From JACDAL01 sp963849115 (GTDB lineage Bacteria; Actinomycetota; CADDZG01; WHSQ01): a stretch of 64,000 nt of DNA. The position numbers and the translations under genes were made by a program. The stretch covers positions 1-64,000 of the forward strand of contig CAWKGK010000005.1 in the NCBI GenBank assembly GCA_963849115.1, given 5' to 3'. This document shows positions 19,843 through 26,901 of this stretch, piece by piece. The first letter of the stretch is position 1. The number at the start of each line of letters is the position of its first letter. The notes beneath the pieces were generated by a model. It saw nothing but the letters and a program-made list of their open reading frames with translations, did not search any database and was not told the origin of the DNA.

Positions 19843-20141
19843 TGGGCCAGAAATCCAGAGAGGCCGATCGTTCCCTGAATAGCATCGTGACCATGCGCCC
19901 CGCCGATGGAAAACACGTGGAGTGGATCGACGACGAAGCCGTGGTTCTCGACCCTTCGACTGAGGAGCTCCACTACCTCAACGGCCCGGCCGCGCTCGTC
20001 TACGCGCTGATCCTCGAGCACGGCTTCGATCGGGGGCTCGAGGAGGTTCGCAGCATCTACGGCGCAGATAGCGAGATCGAGAAGGGCATAGCGGACTGCC
20101 TCGAGGGCCTCGCCGGCAAGGGCCTGTTGGTCGATGGCTGA
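19842..20141 (+). CDS. PqqD-like peptide chaperone, copy 2
   Basis: 99 residues, differing from copy 1 at only four or so positions (for example MGQKSREAD against MGRKSREVD, and AGKGLL against ADKGLL). The PqqD core WIDDEAVVLDPSTEELHYLNG is unchanged. The start overlaps the truncated kinase stop by one base. It sits upstream of an intact HprK-related kinase and an intact Tat peptide gene, so this copy is the one whose likely partners survive. Confidence 0.8.
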   Translation: MGQKSREADRSLNSIVTMRPADGKHVEWIDDEAVVLDPSTEELHYLNGPAALVYALILEHGFDRGLEEVRSIYGADSEIEKGIADCLEGLAGKGLLVDG

Positions 20142-20223
20142 GGGCAGCCCCGTGCCCGAGGCCACCAGCACCTGACCGGATCCCTTCGACGGCCTGGTCT
20201 GGGCCGCCTCGCGCTGGCTGGAA

Positions 20224-20892
20224 GTGGGTGACGAATGGGTCGAGATCCGCTCTACCGCAGCGGGCTCTCTGGACTCGGGTGCCCTCGCGCCGAGGGCTCC
20301 CCGAAAGGCCACCAAGCACGAAGGGGTGCTGAGCCTCGTGGTTCCGGAGCCCGGCACCACACGGCCCGCCAAGGGCCGCAGGCTCCCCACCCTCTACCTG
20401 GGCAAGGCACCGATATTCGCCCAGCGTGAGCTGCCCACCCTCGAAAGAGATCTGGAGCTAACGCTGCAAGCCATACTCGAAAGTCGCAAGCAGCCGATCT
20501 ACTGGCTGCACGCATGCAGGATCGACGACCACACCTGTCTCTACGGCGGCGACACCTACAACCGCTCCGCCTATCGCAGGAAGCTCGGTCGCAGGGGCAT
20601 GGAGTTCTCCTGTGACCCTTACGTGAGGCTCACCGAGCGAGGAACATTTGCCTGTTCGGACTGGGGCGAGCTGACCCCGGGCGTGGTCATTCTGAAAGTC
20701 GGCGGGGGGGAGCCCGAGGAAATAGTGGAGGTCTCCGGTGCAATCCTGCTGGGGATCCTCTCTCAAGCCCGCTTGGGCGCCCTCGGCGCTGCCGAGCTTC
20801 GTCACCTGGTCCGAGCCACAACCGACATCACCGGCACCAGCGCAGTCGACGCCGGCGCACTAGTCGAGCACATCAAGTCCTCTGCCCGCTGA
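20224..20892 (+). CDS. HprK-like pseudokinase without P-loop, copy 2
   Basis: 222 residues from a GTG at 20224. All the features that mark copy 1 as a degenerate HprK homologue are kept: LHACRIDDHTCLYGG, GDTYNRSAYRRKL in place of the P-loop, FSCDPYVRL, and GAILLGILSQARLG. Differences from copy 1 are mainly substitutions (for example AGALVEHIKSSAR unchanged, RATTDITGTSAVDAG against RACTAVTGTGAGDAG) with no frameshift. Both copies staying open suggests selection on the protein. As in copy 1 an in-frame TGA (20173) lies between an upstream ATG (20134) and the GTG. Four bases separate its stop from the kinase start. Confidence 0.6.
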   Translation: MGDEWVEIRSTAAGSLDSGALAPRAPRKATKHEGVLSLVVPEPGTTRPAKGRRLPTLYLGKAPIFAQRELPTLERDLELTLQAILESRKQPIYWLHACRIDDHTCLYGGDTYNRSAYRRKLGRRGMEFSCDPYVRLTERGTFACSDWGELTPGVVILKVGGGEPEEIVEVSGAILLGILSQARLGALGAAELRHLVRATTDITGTSAVDAGALVEHIKSSAR

Positions 20893-20896
20893 GGCC

Positions 20897-21709
20897 GTGC
20901 TCGCCTTGGAGGTGCTCGGCACCCCCTACCTGATCGAGAGCGACCGGCGCTGGAGGGACTTTCTCGCGCAGCTGTGGGCTCCGTTCGTGGTGCCTGCAAT
21001 CGAGCACAGACCCGTGGATGCCTGTATCTGCGAAGAGGAATCGGGTTGGAGCCTTGATTTCTCCGCGGGCTGGGGAGTCGAGGACGTTGATCCCTGGAGC
21101 CTCGCCAACGAGCTGCGCAATGCCTTGTTCTCCACAGTGCTCGGGGCAACCGCAGGGAACGTGGTTGCCCTGCATGCCGCGGTGGTCGAGCGCGACGGGG
21201 CGGGACTGTTGCTGGCCGGGTCCTCAGGCTCAGGGAAGACGACACTGACCTTGGAGCTGGTGGGTCGGGGCTGGACCTACCACAGCGACGACTTGGCCCC
21301 CATCCACATCGACTCGGGCATGGTCGCATCTTTTCCCAAGCCGCTCCACGTCAAGGATTTGTCCCGCTGGGAGCTTTACCGCCAAAGGTGGAATCCGCCG
21401 TCGTGGGTGCCCGCCCCCAGCCACACTTTCCTCGTGCCCGCATTCGCCTTCGAGCCCGCAACCAACGCATTGGTCGCGCCACGTCACCTTTTCTTTCCTC
21501 GCTACGACCCGAGAGAGACGGCTCGACTGGAACGTTTTTCTGCAGCTCGCGCAGTGACGTGGGGAGCTCCCAACCTGCTGGCGTCACCACGCCTCGGCCG
21601 TGGGGGCATGGAGGTGGTCATTCGCCTGTGCAAGCAGGTGGATTCGGCCGAGGTCGTATACGGCTCGGCCGCAGAGGGGGCCGACTTGATCGAGCGGCAC
21701 GTTGGTTGA
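20897..21709 (+). CDS. HprK-related kinase, intact copy
   Basis: 270 residues from a GTG at 20897. An N-terminal domain of about 90 residues is followed by an HPr-kinase-like core: ALHAAVVERDG, the P-loop GSSGSGKTT (108-116), YHSDDLAPIHIDSG (129-142, with the acidic catalytic pair) and a tail ending GADLIERHVG. HPr kinases phosphorylate a serine of HPr with ATP; related kinases act on other small proteins, including lasso precursor peptides (PadeK type). No HPr or PTS gene is in the window. The nearest candidate substrates are the PqqD protein and the Tat peptide, which is inference. The promoter of the Tat gene overlaps its 3' end. Confidence 0.78.
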   Translation: MLALEVLGTPYLIESDRRWRDFLAQLWAPFVVPAIEHRPVDACICEEESGWSLDFSAGWGVEDVDPWSLANELRNALFSTVLGATAGNVVALHAAVVERDGAGLLLAGSSGSGKTTLTLELVGRGWTYHSDDLAPIHIDSGMVASFPKPLHVKDLSRWELYRQRWNPPSWVPAPSHTFLVPAFAFEPATNALVAPRHLFFPRYDPRETARLERFSAARAVTWGAPNLLASPRLGRGGMEVVIRLCKQVDSAEVVYGSAAEGADLIERHVG

Positions 21710-21734
21710 CCTAACTGCAACTACTGTTTATCAT
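21706..21734 (+). promoter_or_regulatory. Near-consensus promoter of Tat-peptide gene, copy 2
   Basis: TTGACC at 21706-21711, a 17-bp spacer, then TATCAT at 21729-21734. The likely start codon ATG at 21742 is 8 bp downstream, implying a leaderless transcript beginning at the ATG. The -35 box overlaps the TGA of the kinase gene. The same promoter stands before copy 1. Confidence 0.62.
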
Positions 21735-21741
21735 GTTGCCT

Positions 21742-22080
21742 ATGAGTGAGGAGTTAAAAAATACCAAAGGAGATTCACCGACCCTTCGCACCGAAAGCAT
21801 CGACCGGAGGCGCTTCCTGCGCAGGGCGGCCGTCACCACTGCGTGGGCGGTACCGGTGATTTCGACCTTCTCGGCCGCGCCCGCCTACGCGCAGGGGGCG
21901 TGCGTGAGACTCAATCAACGCTGCGGCACCGTGGTGAACTGTAGCGGGCCGGCAAACCTGAGGTGCAATACCGGAGGATTCAACCAGTGCTGCACGAACT
22001 GCACCTGTCAAACCGCGCTGACCGGCGGGAGCTGCTCTCCCGGACAGCAATGCGTCTGCAAGGGCACCTGCGCCGCATAG
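21742..22080 (+). CDS. Tat-exported 12-cysteine peptide, intact copy
   Basis: 112 residues from the ATG at 21742 (an in-frame ATG also occurs at 21733). A hydrophilic N-region SPTLRTESI precedes DRRRFLRRAA and the hydrophobic AWAVPVISTFSAA, ending PAYAQ: a twin-arginine signal with an AYA-type cleavage site. The mature part of about 60 residues holds 12 cysteines in the pattern C-x6-C-x5-C-x7-C-x7-CC-x2-C-x1-C-x8-C-x5-C-x1-C-x3-C, which could make six disulfides, or bind metal if folded before export. Tat export of a folded or modified peptide fits a cytoplasmic modification step by the adjoining PqqD and kinase proteins, but this is inference. I do not recognise the family. Paralogues: 18616-18868 (broken) and 24433-24693. 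Confidence 0.75.
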   Translation: MSEELKNTKGDSPTLRTESIDRRRFLRRAAVTTAWAVPVISTFSAAPAYAQGACVRLNQRCGTVVNCSGPANLRCNTGGFNQCCTNCTCQTALTGGSCSPGQQCVCKGTCAA

Positions 22081-22127
22081 GCACGCGAACCGTAGCCAAG
22101 GGCGCAATCCCGGCCCCTCCCGACCCT

Positions 22128-23083
22128 CACCTGAACTTAGCGAAGCCGCTGCTGTCGTAATCAGGGAGCTAAGGGTTGCAGAAGCGGCTTCATCTCTAAG
22201 AGAAGCGGGGATCCGTAATCTCATTCTCAAGGGGCCGTCAATCGGTCGCTGGCTCTACAGGGAAACGAAGGCACGGACCTACGCGGACTCGGACATCCTG
22301 GTTGCTCCCAGCGATATCCCCGCTGCAGAAAAGGTCATCTTCGCTCTCGGCTACCGTCGCCAACTAGAAGCGCTGACGGGGGATCGCCCCTGGGGGGCGT
22401 TGTACTGGATGCGTCCCCACGATGGCGCGGGCCTCGACCTACACCGGACGTTGACCGGTATAGAGGTTTCCCCGGAGACGGCCTGGCTGCTCCTTTCGGA
22501 AGAGACTGAGATGCTGTCACTACGGGGGGTGGAGGTGGAGGTCTTGAGCCAATCCGGCCGAGCCCTGCATCTAGTACTCCATGCGGCCGATCATGGGTTT
22601 ACCTCGAACCGGCCACTCAATGAGCTTGCCCTGGCGCTCGAAACCCTCCCGGAAGCCCTGTGGAGCCGAGCCGCCTCTCTCGCCGCCAAGCTGGAAGCCA
22701 CCGCTGCCTTCGCTGCGGGACTGAGGCTGGTGCCCAAGGGGGCCGACCTCGCCGCCCGCCTTCGCCTGCCTGCCAACGACTCCCTCGAGACTGCACTTCG
22801 AGCGAGCCCGGCCACTCGACACGCCCTGGGGCTGCAGTGGCTGCTGCAAACGCCGGGACTAGGCGCCAAGGCCTCTTTGCTCGTCCGCAAGCTCGTACCC
22901 CCGCCCGCTTACATGCGCGCCTGGTCGCGCCTTGCGCAGAAGGGCAGCTCAGGACTGATCCTCGCCTACGCATGGCGCCCTCTGTACTTGCTTCTCGAGG
23001 CGCCCTTGACTATTCACTCCTGGTGGCGTGCCCGGCGAGACTTGAGAGACCGGTTACCGACAATTTCTGACAATAGGACGTAA
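22128..23083 (+). CDS. Nucleotidyltransferase family protein (NTP_transf_5 type), start unclear
   Basis: The frame is open from 22022 to 23083 but has no ATG, GTG or TTG before 22400, which is already inside the conserved domain. RNLILKGPSIGRWLYRET and ARTYADSDILVAP match the LKG...D-x-D nucleotidyltransferase core of PF14907-type proteins. The later part (residues of the clear frame) is helical and ends RDLRDRLPTISDNRT. The coding sense begins at roughly 22128 (PELSEAAAVVIREL). An ATG in another frame at 22049 could serve if one base were missing near 22135. Members of this family are known beside HprK-related kinases and PqqD, which supports the call. The acceptor is unknown. Confidence 0.65.
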
Positions 23084-23163
23084 TCTCCGCAAATGCACAG
23101 CAACTGCCTTCTGCGCTGGCATACTGACCCTCCATAAATCGGAGCTTCCTCGGAGGTATCGTC

Positions 23164-24352
23164 ATGAAGCCAGCCACCCGCCCCATTCTTGTGATCGCTG
23201 CCACGGCGGCGCTGTTGAGTACGGCAGCCCCACCAGTGAGCGCAGCCCCCTCCCGCTACTGCCTTGGGAAGAAAGCCACGATCGTCGGCACGGCGGGCGC
23301 GGACCGTCTTCAAGGGGACGGCAAGGGCGGATGTGATCGTGGGGCAAGGGGGCGTCGATCACATCAATGCCGGAGGCGGAAGCGATCGTGTCTGCGGCGG
23401 CAATGGCAACGATACCGTCGTGGGCGGCAAGGGCGACGACAGGATCAGGGGCGGACCAGGGCTGGATTCCCTGTCCGGTCGCAGCGGCGCTGATGCCCTA
23501 GATGGCGGATCGGGTAAGGGCGACGCGGCCAAGTTCAGGCGTGCGACCAAGGCGGTCACCGCAAGTCTTCTAACCGGCACCGCTTCCGGCGAGGGAGCGG
23601 ACACTTTGGTGGGCATCGAGCAGCTGTGGGGGTCGAACTTCGGCGATACCTTGACCGGCGACGCCTCCCAAGACGGAAATATCTTGGCGGGGGGGGCAGG
23701 CGACGACAGCATCGATGGATTAGATGCAGCTGATCGAATAGCCGGGGGGAATGGCAGCGACACCCTCGATGGAGGTCAGGGAGAGGACCTGCTGGACCAC
23801 CAGCTCCTGTCGGGACCCGGCCCCGTCACCGTCGATTTCGGAGCCGGGACGGTAACGGGCATGGGGTCTGACACCATTGCCAACTTCGAAAGTGTCAACG
23901 ACACCGAGAGCGGCGACACGATCCTGGACGACAATGAAAGCCGCACCTTCATACTCCTGGCTGGGGGTGACGACACCGTCACTGCCTCCGGCGGCAACGA
24001 TCTCGTCGAGGGCGGCCCCGGAGATGACGACCTCGATGGTGGGGCAGGAGAGGACTTCCTCAGCTTCCTCAACAGCGCTGTCGGAATCGACGCGGACCTC
24101 GGTGCCGGTACCTCAACCGGAGACGGCGCTGACTCGATCACCGGATTCGGAAACGTCTTCGGGTCCTCATTCGCGGACACGATCGCTGGGGACGGAGGAG
24201 ACAACCTGATCATCAGTCGCGCAGGCGACGACGTCCTTTCCGGACTTGTCGGCAGCGACTTCCTCGATGGAGGTGACGGGATCGACGACCTCGACGGGGG
24301 GCCCGGAAACGACAGCTGCCTGAACGGCGAGACCCTCGTAAGCTGCCCGTAG
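23164..24352 (+). pseudogene. Secreted RTX-like glycine/aspartate-rich repeat protein, one frameshift
   Basis: The ATG at 23164 gives a Sec signal, MKPATRPILVIAATAALLST with cleavage near VSAAPS. The mature part starts GKKATIVGTAGADRLQG, then one extra G in a G4 run near 23320 shifts the frame. The rest (ADVIVGQGGVDHINAGGGSD and on to SCP) is about 340 residues of hemolysin-type nonapeptide repeats such as GGNGNDTVVGG and GGAGDDSIDG, which bind calcium as a beta-roll. It is a cell-surface or released protein. Two Cys lie near each end. The indel in a homopolymer could well be a sequencing error, making the gene intact at about 395 residues. Confidence 0.75.
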
Positions 24353-24355
24353 GGC

Positions 24356-24406
24356 GCCTCTTCCGCGGAGTCGGCCCGCGAAATGAAGAGGCGTGGTTCA
24401 CGCCTC
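24356..24406 (+). terminator. Hairpin with alternative pairing after RTX-like gene
   Basis: GAGGCGTG (24388-24395) and CACGCCTC (24399-24406) form a perfect 8-bp stem with a 3-base loop. The same GAGGCG can instead pair with CGCCTCTTC at about 24356-24364 through GAAGAGGCG. No T-run follows. It may be a terminator of the preceding gene or a structured leader of the next. Confidence 0.4.
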
Positions 24407-24432
24407 AGGCTCGAACTCTTCGGGACGAGAGA

Positions 24433-24693
24433 ATGGATCGGAGGCGTTTCTTGCGTCGGGCGGCCGCCACCGCCGCCTGGGGCATTCCGGTCGTCGCAAC
24501 CTTCTCTGCCGCTCCGGCTTATGCTCAGGCGTGCCTTGGGCGTAGCCAGCAGTGTGGAATCGTGTTGCTATGCATTCCGCAGCCGACGTGCACTACGACC
24601 GACTTCAGTGCCTGCTGCTCCGGATGCAGCTGCCAGCCGGACGGGGCATGTCTACCGGGCACTCCCTGCAAATGCGTCGGCGGCTGTCCCTAG
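24433..24693 (+). CDS. Tat-exported 12-cysteine peptide, third member
   Basis: 86 residues starting directly at the twin-arginine motif MDRRRFLRRAAATAAW, with VVATFSAAPAYAQ giving the h-region and cleavage site. The mature part has 12 cysteines: C-x6-C-x5-C-x5-C-x7-CC-x2-C-x1-C-x5-C-x5-C-x1-C-x3-C. This is the same scaffold as 21742-22080, with two inter-Cys loops shorter and nearly all other residues changed. Conservation of the Cys grid over divergent sequence argues for a folded, selected product. It has no kinase or PqqD beside it but lies 1.35 kb after the nucleotidyltransferase. The function is unknown. Confidence 0.75.
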   Translation: MDRRRFLRRAAATAAWGIPVVATFSAAPAYAQACLGRSQQCGIVLLCIPQPTCTTTDFSACCSGCSCQPDGACLPGTPCKCVGGCP

Positions 24694-25011
24694 CCATCTC
24701 ACGGAGGGTCCGCGCCCCTACGTCACCTCCCCTCTCGGCTCATTCCCCTCGCCGGAGAGCTGCTCACGGCGAAGACCGTCGACGCCTCAAGCGCGATGGG
24801 TCCGGGCGATCGTCTCAAGGGCCGGGCGATCGCGGCGCTGGCGCCAATCGTTCTGAGCGCGCCGACATGCAGTTTCGTTAGCGGATCCGCGCCGAGAACG
24901 GAGACCCTTTGGCGTTAGGTGTTACTGACGTTCCTGTACTCAGCCCACGTTCGTGGCCAACGGCTATGATGCCTGCGATTCGGGTTAGGGGCCAGTCAAG
25001 CAGAAAGGTCG
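24694..25011. other. Intergenic stretch with no supported gene
   Basis: About 320 bp between the Tat peptide and the cupin gene. A 38-codon frame from an ATG at 24799 has no recognisable features. A possible -10 box TATGAT occurs at 24965-24970, and AAAGG about 8 bp before the cupin ATG is a plausible ribosome-binding site. Nothing else stands out. Confidence 0.4.
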
Positions 25012-25014
25012 ATG

Positions 25015-25380
25015 ATGGCAGGGATCGAAACCAAACGATTCGACTCGCCGGACGAAACGCGGACGCCGGAAAAGACGAAAGTCGACGTCGTCAAGTTGGG
25101 AACCACTACCGCAGCGCGGTTCACCTTCGAGCCGGGCTGGAAGTGGTCGGAGTGTGTGAAGCCGGTCGTGGGCACAGCCAGCTGCCAGGTCCTCCATGTA
25201 GGCGTCGTTGATTCGGGACGTCTGCACGTGACACACGAGGATGGAACAGAAGGCGAGGTGGGTCCGGGAGATGCCTTCGTCATAGAACCGGGACACGATG
25301 CCTGGGTGGTCGGGGACGAGACATTCGTGTCGTTCGAGTTCGAGGCTCGCTCTGCAGCGGAGTACGCCAGGGGCTCCTAG
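25015..25380 (+). CDS. Small cupin-domain protein
   Basis: 121 residues (ATG at 25015; ATG at 25012 also possible). FTFEPGWKWSECVKPVVGT, then VLHVGVVDSGRLHVTHEDG, and VGPGDAFVIEPGHDAWVVGD give the double-psi beta-barrel with the PGD/PGH turns of the cupin_2 class. It is soluble and cytoplasmic. Such proteins are sensors or small isomerases and dioxygenases; nothing here fixes a substrate. AAAGG upstream of the start supports the choice. It stands alone between two unrelated genes. Confidence 0.7.
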   Translation: MAGIETKRFDSPDETRTPEKTKVDVVKLGTTTAARFTFEPGWKWSECVKPVVGTASCQVLHVGVVDSGRLHVTHEDGTEGEVGPGDAFVIEPGHDAWVVGDETFVSFEFEARSAAEYARGS

Positions 25381-25548
25381 GATTTGCCGGCCGGGTTGGG
25401 CTCTTCTGACGTTGAGGTGGGTCTAGCCGGAACTCGAGTAGTCGCATAGAGGCACACGAGAGCCACCGCGAGGTCAATAGATTCCCGATTCCCGGTCCCG
25501 AGCTCGTCGGCTCGCGAAAAGTTGTTGATGTTCCTGTAGTCTACTAAT

Positions 25549-26901
25549 GTGACGTTACTCCGGGCCAGAAGCCCTGCGAGCGAGCCCGATCGAGCATCTC
25601 CGAGACTCCGGGCCCTCGTCGTGAACCAGTACTTCCCCCCCGACAGCGCGGCCACGGCGGGCACCACCGCCGATCTCGTGAGCGCCCTGGGGGAGGCCGG
25701 CCACAGGGTCTCGGTCCTGTGCGGACGCCCCTCTTACGACCCCGAAACGACAAGTCCGTGGCGGCCCCTGCGGCGTGAGTCCCACGACAGCTCCCACCTG
25801 GAGCGGGTCGGTTCCACCGCCTTCGACCGCAGGAGCATGGAGGGCAGGACCGCCAACTACCTCTCCTACCTCGTCATTGCCGGCGTTCGAGCCCTGCTCA
25901 TGCCGCGCCCCGATGTCGTGGTGGCGGGTAGTGATCCGCCGCTGGCGGTGTGGGTCGCCCTGGCGGCGGCGCGCCGCCGACCGGTCCTCTACCTCGTCCG
26001 CGATCTCCACCCGGAGGCGGCGGTGGCTGCGGGCTGGCTGCCACCGGGTTTCGTGGCGCGCTTCTGGGAGCGGCTGCACAGGGCGGCGCTGCGCCGGAGC
26101 GCCCTGATCGTGTGCCTGGGCGAGACCATGGCGGCTCGTCTACACGACAAAGGCCTGGCCCCCGAGCGCATCGTCGTGGTTCCCGACGGCGGCCGCCCTC
26201 CGCTGCAGACCATCGAGCCGACCGTCGTCGAGGAGTTGCGGGCGGGCGCCAAGTTCGTCGCCATGCACGCGGGAAACCTCGGCAGCGCAGGGGCGTGGAG
26301 AACGCTTGTCGACGGCGTCAAGGCTGTCGAGGACGTCCGGCTCTTGTTCGTGGGGGACGGCGCCGCGGCCCCCGAGCTGCGCGCCGGCGGCGCCGAGGTC
26401 GTGCCTCTTCGTCCCGCTTCAGAGCTCGCCAGCGTCATGGCAGCGGGGGATGTCCAGATCGTCACCGTGCGCTCCGGCATGGAGGGGCTGGTGGTCCCGA
26501 GCAAGCTCTACACCGCCCTGACTCACGGCCGCCCGGTCCTGGCGGTGGCGCCCTCAGCGAGCGAGGTGGCACACATCGTCAAGCGCTGGAGGTGTGGGCT
26601 GGTGGCCGATCCCGACGACCCGCTCGAGGTCGCCCGGGCGCTGACTTGGATGCGCAGCCACCCCTGGGACCTGGAGGCGATGGCGGCTCGCTCCCGTAAT
26701 GCCGGGGACTTCTACGCCAGAGATAAGTGTCTGGAGCGACTGGTCTCGTTGATCGAGGCCGTAGCGGCGGGAGAGAGCGACTTCTCGGCGGAAGCCGCCG
26801 AGGATGAGCCGGCATATCCGGCCATCATCCGTGAAGAGAGCCCTCACGAAATCCTGCTGGACGAAATCACCGAAGTCACCGAGATCAGAAGGAGAAATTG
26901 A
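25549..26901 (+). CDS. GT4 family glycosyltransferase (WcaI-like)
   Basis: 450 residues from a GTG at 25549; conserved sequence begins near RALVVNQYFPPDSAATAGTT, so a later start is possible. It shows a GT-B fold with HRVSVLCGRPSY and LYLVRDLHPEAAVAAGW in the acceptor domain. FVAMHAGNLGSAG opens the donor domain and SGMEGLVVPSKLYTALTHGRP lies at the catalytic end. The RDLHPE and GMEGLVVPSK elements resemble WcaI/WbuB-type capsule glycosyltransferases. An acidic tail rich in Glu follows residue 410. The TGA overlaps the next ATG (TGATG), so it is coupled to the carbamoyltransferase, probably for the same glycan. Confidence 0.8.
   Translation: MTLLRARSPASEPDRASPRLRALVVNQYFPPDSAATAGTTADLVSALGEAGHRVSVLCGRPSYDPETTSPWRPLRRESHDSSHLERVGSTAFDRRSMEGRTANYLSYLVIAGVRALLMPRPDVVVAGSDPPLAVWVALAAARRRPVLYLVRDLHPEAAVAAGWLPPGFVARFWERLHRAALRRSALIVCLGETMAARLHDKGLAPERIVVVPDGGRPPLQTIEPTVVEELRAGAKFVAMHAGNLGSAGAWRTLVDGVKAVEDVRLLFVGDGAAAPELRAGGAEVVPLRPASELASVMAAGDVQIVTVRSGMEGLVVPSKLYTALTHGRPVLAVAPSASEVAHIVKRWRCGLVADPDDPLEVARALTWMRSHPWDLEAMAARSRNAGDFYARDKCLERLVSLIEAVAAGESDFSAEAAEDEPAYPAIIREESPHEILLDEITEVTEIRRRN

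Larger units (their letters stand above)
15737..22033 (+). repeat. Tandem duplication of a cassette of about 3.1 kb
   Basis: Copy 1 runs from about 15737 to 18868 and copy 2 from 18869 to about 22033, with a constant offset of 3125 bp across most of the length and slightly larger offsets where small indels lie. The first breakpoint is inside the BY-kinase gene (codon about 220) and the second is inside the Tat-peptide gene. The join shows AGCTGC, which is also present at both parental points (15739-15744 and about 22030), so short-homology recombination is likely. Identity looks to be in the high nineties over PqqD and the pseudokinase, but indels cluster between 18020 and 19080. Confidence 0.9.

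Noticed and set aside
15077..22080. Lasso-peptide or other classical RiPP cluster
   Set aside because: PqqD-like and HprK-related genes are present, but there is no B2 protease, asparagine-synthetase-like cyclase or radical SAM enzyme, and the peptide has a Tat signal and many cysteines.
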